In this document: one piece after another, positions 25,562-38,363 of the stretch | How the letters are laid out: the number at the start of each line of letters is the position of its first letter | Numbering within the stretch: the first letter of the stretch is position 1 | Source of the DNA: Epiperipatus broadwayi | Taxonomy: Eukaryota > Onychophora > Udeonychophora > Euonychophora > Peripatidae | DNA: 64,000 nucleotides | Assembly (NCBI GenBank): GCA_028023455.1 | Contig: JAQFVV010000451.1 | Coordinates: forward strand, 498,001-562,000 | Direction: 5' to 3' | Made by a program: the position numbers and the translations under genes | Notes under the pieces: model-generated | Told to the model about the DNA's origin: nothing | What the model saw: only the letters and a program-made list of their open reading frames with translations | Databases searched by the model: none

Positions 25562-25583
25562 ATTGAGAAACATTCTCCTAGAT

Positions 25584-27239
25584 ACAGTATGCTTTTTCCA
25601 TTGTAATATAGTTTTTAATATGTGTATGAATGGTAGGAGGAGATATTTGGGTTTTGCACAAATAAGAATATTAATGACAATAGTGACACTTATATAAAAA
25701 TATATCCTTGCCTTTTTATAAATGGCTACTAATCTTTTGATAAAAAATACTGCTACATAGTATGCTCTAAAAAAATGTTTTAAGAAAAAAAAAATATTGA
25801 TCTCAGTATTAGGATAGATAGTTTAATGAATATGCAGAAATAATATCTGAAATATTTGTTGAAGGATCAAAAAAACAATAAAAAATAAATCAATTACCAT
25901 TGCAGATGATATGAATGGTTATTGATAAACTGATCATTCACAGTCAGAAGGATTAAAATCTGAACGAAACCAAAGCATCAAATTAAAACATCTATAACAT
26001 TTTCAACTGGTATAAAATCAAATTATATGAAATTTTTTTATGCTCATTAAGATTAGTAGTGAAATATAATAACCAGAAATGTATTGGATGAATTCAGTTG
26101 TCACACAAAGTGAATATCTTTGAATAGTTTGAAAAGCCAATGAAAGTCATTCTAGAGAAATACTACCCATATTATTTTCAGGAATTTACTTATCAGTGCT
26201 ATTGTAAGTTTGAGTTTAAGTAAGCAATAAGTTATTTGATGGTATTCCAATTTAATCAACAACCCTAAACCAGTTTTTGACCATTTGAAGATTAAATTGC
26301 ACTACCTTCTGGCAAACATATGTTATTCAAGCTTATAACAGTTGGCAGTAGATTTGCTTATAAATACTATATTAAGCTGAAATAATCATTGATGTGTTAG
26401 TTCCAAAAAATAATATGTTTCTATGTACTAAATTCCTCCGCTATTTATTGCTCAAAAGAAGAAAAAAATTCCAAACCTTATTGTCTTTGAACTTTTGAAA
26501 AGTTATACACATCATTGTGACATGATTACCTATATAGAGAAACAATTATAAGTTCGTAGTTAAACAAGCAATATAATCTTTTTTGTTTTGTTAATTTTTC
26601 ATACCCTATCAGTAGTTTTAAATATTAAAAAAAAAACAATATTTCAATTCAAATGAATTTATTTATTGAACAATATTCATAAATTTTTGTTGACTAGAAT
26701 GTTATTTGCATATAATTAACAGTATAAGTCTATAAAGACTTTTTTCAGCACGAATATTTTTTGAACTTGCAATTATAGTTCATTATAAATAAAACAAAAT
26801 TTATGTGTTAATAAGTTTAAATAAATTCCTCAAAATTTCATTCTGTTATGTAATAAAAACTGATAAGCAAATATTTTTAACAAAACAATAATAGTGACCT
26901 CACTTTGTGAGGTTAAAATGTTTGTATGTTGTTTTGTTTTTAATCTTTTATAATCAGCATCTGTTGTTTATAATTATAAGGAAAAAGTTTTTTTTTTAAA
27001 TCGATATTTTTCAAAGATTTCTGATATTATCTAATATTAATAAATTTCTAAGTAACTGGCTCTTCATTAAAGACTGCTATATATGCATAATATTTCAGAA
27101 AGTAGATTGCAAACTATCTACACATATCTCAAAAAGCTAGATAAAACAACAATATCCAGTATTGGGCATAATAAAATAAAAAAAACTTTTTAAAAAATAT
27201 TCCACAAAAGATTATCATCCATTTTTAAATATTTCTATT
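25584..27239. other. AT-rich spacer, possibly eroded LINE
   Basis: A short IADDMNGY reading near 25900-25925 is reminiscent of a reverse-transcriptase box and the LINE fragment downstream has the same orientation. The intervening sequence is too degraded to connect them. Confidence 0.35.
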
Positions 27240-27800
27240 TCATTGAAGTACAACAGACTCCACTATGCTGCTGCTTTTATTTCTTCATAAGAAAATAACT
27301 ACTGCAACTAAATAGATGTATTTACTTAATTTATTGTATGGAAATGAAACTTGGATACTCTATCTGTGCGATATAAAGGCATTAAAAAAGTTTCATTTAA
27401 GGATGTTCTGTAAAATTTAAAATTACAATGGCAAGTTCATAAAACTAATCAATCATATTTTTATTGGATTAGACATGAGTGAACAATGGATTTTTTAAAA
27501 GAGCATTTTATAGTGAAATAAAGAATGGTTTTCAGGGGAGAGGTAGACTGTGTCTACTTTATAAGGATTATCTTGAAGACATTCTAAAAAAGTGCAATGT
27601 CACACAGAGGCAAAACTTTCCATACATCATGTGAAGTGCAATGTCAATTGATTCCATTGGGAAAATAGGGTAGAGATTAAAATACTTTGAAAAGTTATAA
27701 TTAGATATGGTGTTGAAAGTATTTCAGGGGGAAAAAAGATCTCCATTGAAGAAATTTAAAAAAAAGCATTATAAAATATGTAAATAGAAAAATGAACCAG
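27240..27800 (+). pseudogene. LINE reverse-transcriptase C-terminal fragment
   Basis: Near 27330-27410 the plus strand reads a YGNETWILYLCDIKALKKFH segment, the well-known YGSETW...I..LE.FH..CLR region at the end of many LINE reverse transcriptases. Further downstream, weak similarity continues (RLCLLYKDYLEDILKKC). Stops and frameshifts are frequent. The same family occurs on the minus strand at 49500-52330. It lacks the active site and 5' half. Confidence 0.68.
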
Positions 27801-29354
27801 CATGTACTACATGTTGACACATTTGTGATTCATAGATTGGATTCTGTAATCATCGCAAATTCATTTTTAGTTTTTTTTTCCAAACTCCCTTTTTTTTTTT
27901 TTTTTTGGAATTGGAATGGCCATAATCATTTACAAATGACTATTATTATTATTATTATATGACTTTATTGGAAATGGTCATTGAAAGTGCCTATCTACAA
28001 AAATATGAAAAATATTTGTGAGTTTCAGACAATATTGCAGTCCTTGTTTATTTATACCAAGGGTTTTGATTTATGTTTTAAAGACATATCCTTGATGTTT
28101 AATTATAATGATGAAATGAGATTGAATATTTCTGATATTAGCAAAATTTTTGAAAATAATGACACACCCCAATTATATTATGAAAGAATACATTAATTCG
28201 TATAACTCTTAAATGCAGATGCAATGACTGTCCTTTATTTATTCATTCTATAACAACTAGTTATAAATCAGTTATTCTTATTCTGGAAATAAAAAAGAAT
28301 GTAGAGGGGAAAAAAAAGTTTCAGAAAGGCAAAGAAAAAAAAGTTAAAATATTGGACTTCCAATTAAATGATGGTTTTGTAATCATACTACTCTGTTGTC
28401 ACAGTTAATGCCCAGAACCTTATGACATGATAGTCAGCCCTTTGTTAAATGATAGATAACAATAACAGTAAAGAAAATGGAGAAAGAAGAATAAAGATAA
28501 GATACACAAAAGATTGTATTGGAAACTACATAGCCTTCGATAATCCAATATGTTATTGTATAAGATAACAAGAAATATCTTTCATTAGTTAATTATTCAC
28601 AGCTGACCCTCATCTCTGATAATCATTTCACTTCTTTCCACTTGTGAATTCTATTGGGAAATTGAATTCTGTATTAGACAACATATATTTTATCACTACA
28701 CACAAATTAATGTGCTGGTCATCTTTATTAACTTAAGATAGTATTCACTTATAATGATTAATAAGTTGTCTAATAATGACATACATGTATACAATGTGAA
28801 ATACGAAATACTTTATTTGTGTACATGTATAATTTTGGTGTACCTTTTATATTCAACTTAAATTATTTAAACACAAGTACAAATATGTTTTATTTATAAA
28901 AAAAACATCACATTATAATGTATGCAAAAACCATAAGCTATTTGCTAACCACACCATTTGTTAAGTTATTTATATTATTTGACTATAAATATTATTATCT
29001 ATCTATAAAAATTGTTTTCACTATCAGTCATCTGCCGAAAGGTAATTCACATGTATTAAACCTAATTACTTTATCCAAGCATTTTTATCTCTTGCTCTAC
29101 TTCTCAAAACTTGGTACCCATATCTTTTCTTGCAATCATTTATCAATCTTCCACTTTTTTTCCCCACAAATTTTTCCTGTTCATTACAACATATCTTTCA
29201 TAACTTTTCTGCATCTAAATAAGTGCTCACTCCAGTTCCTCCTCATCGTTTTCTCAAAGCAATTTTTTTTTTTTTTTCACTTTTTTCAATACTTCTCCAT
29301 TTATATAATTTTTAGTATTTTAAATGCAAGTATATTTTATATACTTGGAGTCTA
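27801..29354. other. AT-rich spacer
   Basis: Contains a (TTA)n microsatellite near 27942-27958 and long T tracts. A 145-codon frame at 28918-29355 is Phe/Ile/Leu/Ser-rich, low in complexity and matches no family; it is best seen as chance. Confidence 0.5.
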
Positions 29355-29805
29355 GATGTAATATATGGAATTTGAACACAGACTTTCAAGCTTTCTTCAG
29401 CTATCCACTCTTATCCTATACAACCGATATACAGGACCACACACGTGAAAAAGATGAATGATCTCCAATATATGCATTTCATGCTAAACCAGCACATCAG
29501 TTGGTCCTGATCATCATCTCCCACACATATATATAATCAGTGCTCAGTTTACATTAAGTTAGCAAATCTATACACTTTAATGGATAGGCTTCAATCCACT
29601 CTACCCTGCGACTCTTTAGCTATCCATACCATTGAAAATGATGATGGAATGCCCAAATCCTTTGTTAATACTAATATTATTGTCATGCCCATATTGACTT
29701 TAAGTCACTCTGATCCCTTATGTGTAAGACCTTGTCCATTTAAATACATAGAAGAGGGATGGATAGGATACAGGCTGAATTTATAATATTTTACAGTCTA
29801 AATGT
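29355..29805 (-). repeat. Hammerhead-bearing repeat unit, inverted copy (cluster 2)
   Basis: A nearly full unit on the minus strand with all marker blocks of cluster 1: CAGCCTGTATCC, ATTTAAATGGACA, a ribozyme at 29460-29512, and the GTTCAAATTCC-like end near 29375. It is one of the best-preserved full units and supports a length of about 450 bp. Confidence 0.72.
29460..29512 (-). ncRNA. Hammerhead ribozyme, copy D with 2-nt core deletion
   Basis: Minus strand: GATCAGGACCAA, CTGATG, TGCTGGTTTAGCAT, GAAA, TGCATATA, TTGGAGATC. Stem I (CCAA/TTGG and GATC/GATC), the short stem III and the cleavage triplet are intact. Compared with the best copy it lacks the AG ending CTGATGA and opening stem II, so catalysis is doubtful. 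Confidence 0.55.
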
Positions 29806-29814
29806 AATATGTAA

Positions 29815-30310
29815 TAATGTGTATCACTTTTATGACATAGAATGGATGGCTAAAGGGAACTTGAAAGTCTATGTTCAAATCCTCTTATATTACATCTACA
29901 CTCCTGGTATATAAAATATACTTATATTTAAAATATTAGAAATGCAATCTGTATCCTGCCCATCCCTCTTCTGTAAATTTAAATGGACAAAATCCTATAC
30001 ATGAGTCAGAGTGACCTAAAGTCAACATGGGCATGACAATAATATTGACATTAATAAGAGATTTCAGCATTCCATCATCTTATTTTTAATGGTATGGATG
30101 GTTAAAGAATTGGAGAGTGTAGTGGATTGAAGCCTGTCCATTAAAGTGCAAAGATTTACTAACTTTATTATATATCTGGATCAATTGTGTATATTGGAGA
30201 TCATTTATCTTTTTCACATGTGTGTAGTCATGTGTATTGATTATATGAGATAGAGTGGATGGCTGAAGGTAGTTTTAAAATCTGTGTTCAAATCCCCTAT
30301 ATTATATAAT
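29815..30310 (+). repeat. Hammerhead-type repeat, plus copies (cluster 2)
   Basis: A partial unit end (ATGGATGGCTAAAGGGAAC, then TTCAAATCC near 29877) is followed by another unit from about 29950 to 30310. The ribozyme core is deleted in the latter: GGATCAATTGTG runs directly into TATATTGGAGATC at 30177-30201. As in cluster 1, a minus unit precedes plus units. Confidence 0.7.
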
Positions 30311-31857
30311 TTTTATTTTATCCTCCAGATCCATACTTCTAAAATCTTATTCCTACCCTCAAATGCTCTAATTGGCCACATTTCTGCTCCATGTATTGTC
30401 CCAATTTGTCCTGTAAGCAATTCTTTTTTTAAAATTTGATTTTAATGCTACTTATTAAAAGCATATTTAAATATTGCCATCCCCACTCTGATTTAATCAT
30501 TACTTCCATCTTCAATTATCCAACTAAATAATTATTTAAAAGTATTAATGTGCTCTAAAATTTTGGCCAATGCCGTTGTTGTTTTAGTCCTTTAGTTTTA
30601 TATCTATTTTCATTCCAAATGTGCAAGTTCTAAATCATTTACAATATTATATATTATCTTTACCTTACTGTAGAGCCATCATTTATAAACTTGAGTAATC
30701 AATGGATATCAGATAGTATAGTACTATAAAATTCCCCATCTCCAGACCAGTTTTTGATATTTGGCTTCCAGTATTCTTTTATTATTCAACCTTTTAGTAG
30801 ATAAATTCTATGACAGGATAAAAGTGCATCTTCTTAAATTTATCATCATTATTTACAAGCATTGCTGTATCAATAGCAAATCTGATACTATGACTTTTAT
30901 CTCAATACTAATTTAACAAACTATCCAAGTTATAATTGAATAAAGAAGTGATAGGTAATATGCCTAAACAATCAACCTTATATAATAATAGATGGCTCTT
31001 TTATTGGAGCATTATCATTGTAACTACAGACATATGCTTGGTTATTTAGGGGAATAATGTCTTGGTAAATTTATTGTACAATGTTTTTCCAAAAACATGT
31101 ATCCACATGAATCAAATAGTGAAATACTTAACAAAGCTTTAATAAGAGATATTTTGGAAAATCTTATTGGTGATTGCAAATGTCATTTTTTTTACTCCAT
31201 CATTTTATCAATGGATAATTTTATATATTCTTTTCTTGTGGTTTTAATGATCTTTATAGTTAATGTTCTCTGAAGTTTTTAAGCAAACCTTTTCGACCAA
31301 AGTACTTTAATGTTAATTTTAATTGTTCAATTAAAATACCCCAGCTGTTTATCATCTTCACCAGATGAATGTTAATGATTTCAGTTTACGAAATAGTTGT
31401 TAATCACGCCATATTTTTGATGAGTGAATATGAATGATTACAGTCTAAATTAAACATATATTATCTAAAATTTGTTTTAAATTTATTTTGATAGATTGAG
31501 TTTTTTGCTTATTAAGTCAAATTATGAATCCAGGGAGATAAAAAAAAAAACCATGTAATTAATGCATACATTTAAGAGATAAAGATATAAAGAATTGAAA
31601 TGTAAGATCTAATGAGACTAATAAAATGGTTTTTATGAACTTAAAAATAATAAGATTGCAAGTTACAATGGAAGCACTATGCTAGCTTCAAAACTATTGG
31701 ATTTTTTCAGAATATGCAGATCTATTCATGAAATTAGTTTGTTTACAATATTTAAAAGTTTATCTTAATCTTCAAGATTAGCATTTGCATTAGCATATAA
31801 TTAATAATAATAATTTCTCAGGCAATCATGATGTTTTAGCACCAGAAAAAGAGGTTT
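30311..31857. other. AT-rich spacer
   Basis: No supported feature. Confidence 0.5.
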
Positions 31858-31926
31858 AGCTTTGAATCAGGAATCTTTAACTCTTGAGACTCTCAGTTTT
31901 CAGTTTACTATTGAACTACACCACAC
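31858..31926 (-). repeat. Possible tRNA-derived SINE head
   Basis: On the minus strand a 69-nt stretch begins GTGTGGTGTAGTTCAATAGT (A-box-like) and ends CCTGATTCAAAGC (B-box-like) with about tRNA spacing. Arms are mutated and no second copy was found in this window, so it is tentative. Confidence 0.33.
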
Positions 31927-33375
31927 TGTAATTCTCAGTATAAATCACTGACATCTCACTGTTACGCTTATCTTGAAAACTAAATACATAAGTGTTTTGG
32001 TTGAAAGTAGGATGAAATTAAGTCTAACTACATAAAATAACTATACTAATTTATTAACATTTACCAAGAATAATTGTTTTCAAAGTTCACATTTCAACTA
32101 TTTATAAATTAAAAATGGCTTAAGAAAGTAACATTCCATATTTTGATTATGGCTGTTAATATGCCAATTGAATAAGAACTGAAAGGAAATAGAAATGTAT
32201 AGTAGCTTGATATTTAAAAAAAAAAAAGATTGCTGAATGAAAATTACATCTGTCCAAAAATGTCCAGATAATTAGATTCAGGTTTAAATCCCCACTTATG
32301 AAACCAATAACTAATCAGTACTACCTTTTAGTGTATACTGATTACTCATGCTCACAATAGATGATAGCTGTGGAAAAAGATGAACAGAATTAACTTTTGA
32401 AAGGGTGTATATATTAACAGAAAGATAAAAAATGTGATTGAATGGAAGTCATGTTTTGAACTTAATTAATTATTCCCTAATAATTATTACTAATGTTTAT
32501 AACAATTAATTATCATTATTGATTTAATTTGTTAATAATTATTATTAATATTTACAACTACATTAATCTTTTTCCCTCCATATTCCTTTATTTTACTGTC
32601 TTCAGTCACTTAAATTAGGAAAGAGCCCAGTTATCTTTAGCCTCTGATCAGCTCTTTTACTAATTGTGATAATTAGATTGTGTGATTGTGCAGCTACATT
32701 TCTATCCTTTAACTACTATCATATTTTTTTTATTATTATCTTTACTTTTTTCCTTCTGGAATTAAAATGGACATACTCATTTACAAATGATTGCTAAAGA
32801 TATGCCAAATATATGTGAAACATTTATGATGTTTTATTGATGAATTCACTAAACTCTGTGATTGTTTGTCTCTTCTTTGGCAGTTATGTTATTACAAGAT
32901 GGTCTTGATGGAGGAATTCATCAAATTTAAAGAAGGGAATTACAACAAAATCACTATAAGCAAAATTGTGACATGGACTATGTATTTATTAATAATTGTC
33001 GTAAATGTCTTTGTAAACTTTTCATTTCACCTATTTATTCTTACACGTGCTTTTGAATATGACCCGTTTCATTTCTGAATAATGGTAGGTTATATAATCA
33101 CCTGCTATTTAAAAACCCTTGGAATGCCATTTAGAGGAATGGCACGTTAGACATTACAGTTTCTCTAAAATGTCATCATTGAAAGAATGCACAAAATTCT
33201 AAATCTTTAAATTATTCCAAATTAAAATGGCTATTATAACTAGATATTACACAAAAATTATCTGAACATTGTGAATTTTCTTCCTATTGGTATTGTGGCA
33301 GATAATTAGATCTTTGATGTATAGGGATAGAGATACCGTTAATAGGTAGTAAGGGAGTATATATTTTGTCAGGTC
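31927..33375. other. AT-rich spacer
   Basis: No recognised gene. A 70-codon frame at 32866-33078 shows no family similarity. Confidence 0.5.
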
Positions 33376-34128
33376 TTTTTTTTTGCGGATGATATATTTT
33401 TGTGTGCAGAAAAAAGAGAAGATATGGAAGTTATGTTGAGGACATATGCAAGGGTGGGTAAAGAGATGGAGATTAAATTTAGTGAAGAAAAATCAAATAT
33501 AATGATGGTTAATACTGAGGAAAGAGAAGATGTAGAATTTTTATTGGGAGATATTAAGTTAAGTGTGGTGAATAGATATAGTTATTTGGGAATTATTTTA
33601 AGTAATCAGAAAAATTATTTGGATGAATGGGAGAAAAAATTGATAAATGAAGCAAAGAAAAGAAAGGGATTGATAAAGAAATTAACAGTATATTCATATA
33701 ATAAATATGATGTAGCTAGAATTATATGGAAAGGAGTTGCAGTAGTAGGGTTAACATATGGTAATGATGCATTATATGTTAGTAAAAAGATATTAGATTA
33801 TTTAGAAAAAGCTCAAAGGGAAGTAGGAAGACATGCATTGGATGCAGAAATAGGGACAGCAATGGAGGAAATTCAAGGAGAAATGGGATGGTCAAGTTTT
33901 CATATGAGATGCAAAAAGTAAAATGAAAATGTTTGGTAGATTGCAGTTTATGGATAATAAAAGAATAGCTAAAATAGTATTTAATTGGGTTATGAGTAAA
34001 GGGCAGGTAACAAGATGGGTGAGAAAGGTAATGCGGTATGCAAAAGATTTGGATAAAGAATTTATATCAGTATATTTGTACAAAAGATGGGATGATTGTG
34101 TTAAGAGAATTGTTGAGTGTTATAGTAG
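33376..34128 (+). pseudogene. Non-LTR retrotransposon reverse transcriptase, 5' part of interrupted copy
   Basis: Begins inside the reverse transcriptase at its active-site box FADDIFLCAE (FADD at about 33382-33393). It continues as an open frame to 33921 with FSEEKSNIMMVN, NRYSYLGIIL (family: YLG) and GLTYGNDALY, then AQREVGRHALDAEIGTAMEE and GEMGWSSF. A one-base shift near 33908 moves it to the next frame (MKMFGRLQFMDNKRI onward) up to the insertion point at 34128. The 5' part is truncated. The style (REVGRHAL..., GEMGWSSFE) recalls LINEs I know from ticks and spiders; clade is not assigned. The rest of the ORF continues at 40924 beyond the LTR composite. Confidence 0.82.
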
Positions 34129-36266
34129 TATAACGATATATAAATATGTCATTACATTAATTTAAAATAAAAACTTAAAAGTTCGCAAATAAAAGTAAAA
34201 AACTAAACGCTAAAATTAAAACATTGTTAAACGTGTATACATTCGCACAGATGTTAAACTTTAAAAAATTTTTTTTTTTCATAAACAAAAAAAAAAGGTA
34301 TTTGAATGTATTTTTTTTAAATAAAAAAATACAAGATTGAAATATAAAAATATGTTAATAAAAAAATAACGTAAGTTAAAATAAAAACAGGTATTAATTA
34401 ATTCCTGTAATCTATAAAAGGAAATGATTGTTTATTAATTATCTAAAAGCTGTTTAATTAAAAAGTCAGATGGAAAGTTAGATAAGAGAAGAAAGAGATT
34501 TTAGCTTGACAAATGGAAGCACTAAGCCTTGGCCCGGACCATAACGAAAAAACAGATTAGTGATGTTTTGTTCAGTGAATCCTTGTGGATAATATAAAAA
34601 GGAGAAATATTGAGTATTGGGCAGTTCCAGCTGTTTGTTTTGAGAGTGGTGATAGAGACGCAATATCACACACTCTCTCTCTATTTTAAAAAATGAACTG
34701 ATTGTGATACCGAAAGGAACCAGCTAATGCTACCTCCGGAACATCTGACCGGGTTTCAAACAAGGACTCCGTGGAAAACAAGAACCTGGACTCTTCTTCC
34801 GTAAGCTGTTAACAATGAACTTAAAAAGTTTTTTAAATAATCAAGAACTTTCGTCAAGTTGAACAAATTAATAAACAAGCCGACTTATTTAAAATGGACT
34901 CTTATCTGACTTTTTGTAAGTTTAAATCAAATTAATAATGGTTAATTTTATATCTTTCCCGATTGTGAAAAGAATCATTTCCCTTTTAATATTTTTATGT
35001 GTAGTAATATTTTATTGGAGAAATTATTAAATGCATTACATTTAAGTTGTCTATAGACGCTTGCATGGATTCGTTTGCGGTTAATTAGATTTTGGTTTTC
35101 ATATTTGATCAAAATATATAGACATTCGATAAATAATGATACCTTACGGTGAGTATCTAAAATGTATTTATTCGGATGTCTTTTAAGTTATTGGTGACAA
35201 CGCAAGTATCTTATGGTGAATACTATTGGGTTACTTATAAGTTTCCCTCTGCGATTGTCGGTATCAATAATTTTGTATTTTGATCGTTTATGTTTATTTT
35301 GAAATGTTTTTGACCGTGGAATCTGTGTAATCGATCTATACCCAACATTTTTAAATAAATCTGTGCGAACGTATATAAATGTTAAAATTAAGTCGGGCGC
35401 GAATGGCTATATAGTTTTGTAAAGTTGTATTAAGGGAGGGTAATCTTAGGTTATTCATTTCGTAGTTGAATTGGTTCAATGGATTGGATATATTTGTGTA
35501 ATTAGTACATGTAGTATGAGATCCGCTACGGGCAGGATTATAGATATACGCCACATACCCTCTGTTTGCCTATGGATGGGTTTGTAAGTCGGCAGAAGAC
35601 CGCAGTCCATTCCTATGGAGTTTTTAGTTTATTGATCTACTTGCCCACAGATGTCACATTCCTGTTGGTGGAGAGTCAATGTCTTCTCTATTTCTACTTA
35701 TTGTTCAGATGCACATTCCTGACAATATAGTATTATGTGTTGTCGTATCATGCTACATTGAATACATGAATGTATCAGATGGATTGGCGCCAGTTGATTG
35801 CGAAATTTGTTGCCTAAGGTTAAATCAGGGAAGAATATTTTCCTTTCAAATGCAGACCTATGTAGTCCCTTCATACTCGACCCTCTAAATAAAATATTAA
35901 ACATTATAGCAAGCTATTTTAAATGTAAAATTAAAAATTAAGATAAAAATCTAAATGTTAAACTTATTCCTCGAATTTAGAATGATTTTATATGTGCGTA
36001 AATAAATATTTTTCTGTGTTAATTTCTGGCAGTGGCTTTTATTATTTTATTCTTTTATATTTAAGATATAAAATTTATAGATTTTTATCTCGGCGTCTCC
36101 GCTGAGCTAGTGACAATGGGCTAACGATCTAAATATGTAAATAAAGTGGAATCCTAACAGCGCGTATCTGCCTACTTTATAAATTTTTCTAGGCTCAAAT
36201 GCCTAGATGGCGCCCTTTGGTAGTGCGGTGCGATGCGATCTCCCACTTCGTTTGGATCGTTATAAT
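34129..36266 (+). repeat. LTR1 (left, plus orientation)
   Basis: Starts TATAACGATATATAAATATG; the second base is A where other copies have TGTAACG. It ends ...GGATCGTTATAAT just before the primer site. Length is about 2.1 kb. It has no coding capacity; overlapping frames at 35679-35904 are shadows. It shares block A (35027-35370), block B (35371-35890) and the end block C with the other copies, but A precedes B here, whereas LTR2 and the solo LTR have B before A. Confidence 0.75.
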
Positions 36267-36284
36267 TGGCGCCCAACGTGGGGC
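36267..36284 (+). promoter_or_regulatory. tRNA-Lys primer binding site
   Basis: TGGCGCCCAACGTGGGGC is the classical 18-nt site complementary to the 3' end of tRNA-Lys(1,2), where minus-strand DNA synthesis starts. It lies directly after the LTR, as expected, and fixes LTR orientation. Confidence 0.85.
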
Positions 36285-37009
36285 CTTACCTCAGAGATTG
36301 ACCCTGAGAAGGGGAATTGATGCTGAAATTTCCTATCTTGAATAAACACGAGTGCCCTGAGAATGTTAAAAATAAATGAAGCCCGTAATATTTTTTCTGA
36401 AATCAGAATATATTGTTTGTATTATATAAAGTTATGAATTTTGTGTAAAAAGTGCTGCCAGTAAGAAAAATTGCGCATATGTAAAGAGAAATACGAGGAA
36501 TAAAAAGTAATAAATAAAATGTAATAATAATTATAAATCATAATTTTTTTTTTAAAAAAAAAGTCTTGTTAAATTAAAATCTAATCGTTCAACTTGCCTA
36601 AGTAATAGTTAAAGGTAGAAGAAATGAAACTTGGAAGGGAGGGGGCAGAAATTTAGCTGGTAGTAAGGAATCATCAGTCAATTTTTTTCTTATCATTATA
36701 TTTGTAATCACTGTTTTGTCTTTTAAAAAAAAAAGTTTTGTCCTTTTGAAATTTCATATATAACAAATTTGTATAACGTAATTACTAACACTAAGTAAAT
36801 TCTTTTTTTTTTTTTTAATGTTTTTTGTTTTTTGAGGAAGTTTACTGATAACATTAAGTTAAAAACTTTTCGTATTTAAAATAATTGCATTAGTTTCCTA
36901 TCTGACTAAAGTAGTTAAAATGTTATTTGATGTATTTTTTTATTTATTTATGTAAAATCATTTCCATTTATTTATTTTTTATTCTTTAAGTTTTTATCAT
37001 GATTTTTTT
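36285..37009 (+). other. Leader/internal region after LTR1
   Basis: Non-coding. Contains GTGCTGCCAGTAAGAA and ATTGCGCATATG, repeated with changes after LTR2. Purine-rich GGAAGGGAGGGGGCAG near 36636-36651 resembles a polypurine tract, though it is not next to a LTR start. Confidence 0.6.
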
Positions 37010-38340
37010 TTGTTCTTCATTAAATTAATTATATAAATGTTAAACTTAAGTCGGGCGTGAATGGCTGTATAGATTTGTAAAGTTATATTAGGGGAGGGTA
37101 ATTTTAGATTATTTGTTTCGTGGTTAAATTGGGTCAATGGATTGGATATATTGGTGTGATTAGTAGATGTAATATTGATTCGCTACGGGCAGAATCGCTT
37201 CATACGCCGCACACTTCCGTTTGCCTATGGAAGGAATTATAAGTCGGATACCGCAGTTCCTTTCTATGGAGTTTTTTGTTTTATTGCTCTTCTTTGCAGA
37301 TAGATGTAATATTCCTATCTCATAAGAGGCAATTTCTTCTTTTAACCTTTTGTGCTGCCGTATTTTATTACATTGAGTACATCGATGTATCAGATGAATT
37401 GATGCCAGTTTGACTACGAATTTTAGCCTAAGGTTAAATGGGGATAGACTTTATTTTCAAAAGCCAATTTATGTGGTCTATTCATGCTCGACCTTAAATA
37501 AAAATGCATTAAATTTAAGTTGTTTATAAACGCTTGCATGGATTGTTTATCGGTTAACTATATTTGCGTTTTCATATTTGATCAAAATATATAGACATTC
37601 GATAAATAATGATACCTTACGGTGAGTATCTAAAATGTATTTATTCGGATGTCTTTTAAATTATTGGTGACAATGCAAGTATCTTATGGTGAATACTATT
37701 GGGTTACATATAAATTTCCCTCCGCAATTGTCAGTAATCAATAATTTTATATTTTGATCGCTTATGTTTACTTTGGAATGTTTTTAACCGTGTAATCTAT
37801 GTAACCGATCTATAGCAACTTATTATAACAAGCTTTTATAATCCCATCTGTGCGAACTTAATTAAAATGTAAAATTAGAATATAATAGTAATTAAATGTA
37901 AATTAAAGTCAAAAATCAAAGTTAAAAATAATGTTACATGTTAAAATGTAAAACTAATACTAAAATAATTTTAAATCTTATATATATGTGCATAAATAAA
38001 TGTTTGTATGTTAATTACTGGCAGTGGCTTATTTTATTTATTATTTAATATTGAAATATAATTGGATAAGATATCATATTATTTAATCTCTGCTATTCCA
38101 CTGAGCTAGTGACATGGGCTAACGACCAGATGCAAAATTTAAAAGGAAAAAAAAAATATTTTTTTTTTTTTTTTGACTTACGTATCTGCAGACCGGAACC
38201 AAAATATTTAAAAAAAAAAAAAAAATTTTTTTTTTTTTTGACTTATGTATCTGCCTACTTATAAATTTTTGTAGGTTCAAATGCCTAGATGGCGCCCTGT
38301 AGTGCAGTTTACGTTAAGTCACTTTCTCCGGATCGTTACA
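37010..38340 (+). repeat. LTR2, partial and diverged, plus orientation
   Basis: Lacks the first 1.2 kb of a full LTR. Block B (AAGTCGGGCGTGAATGGC onward) comes first, then block A (GATACCTTACGGTGAGTATC), then the end with GTGACATGGGCTAACGA and ...GGATCGTTACA. It is clearly more diverged from LTR1 than LTR3 is. Confidence 0.72.
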
Positions 38341-38341
38341 A

Positions 38342-38363
38342 TGGCGGCGAACCAACTCGGGCC
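38342..38363 (+). promoter_or_regulatory. Diverged primer binding site after LTR2
   Basis: TGGCGGCGAACC, then AACTCGGGCC follows the LTR2 end ...CGTTACA by one base, in the position of the tRNA-Lys site of LTR1 but altered. It could be a decayed tRNA-Lys site or one for a different tRNA. Confidence 0.5.

Noticed and set aside
28918-29355. 145-codon open frame on the plus strand
   Set aside because: Phe/Ile/Leu-rich, low complexity, no motif; random AT-rich DNA gives such frames.
35679-35904. Overlapping frames on both strands, repeated inverted at 39175-39427
   Set aside because: They lie in a non-coding part of the LTR; repetition reflects the inverted LTR arms, not a conserved gene.
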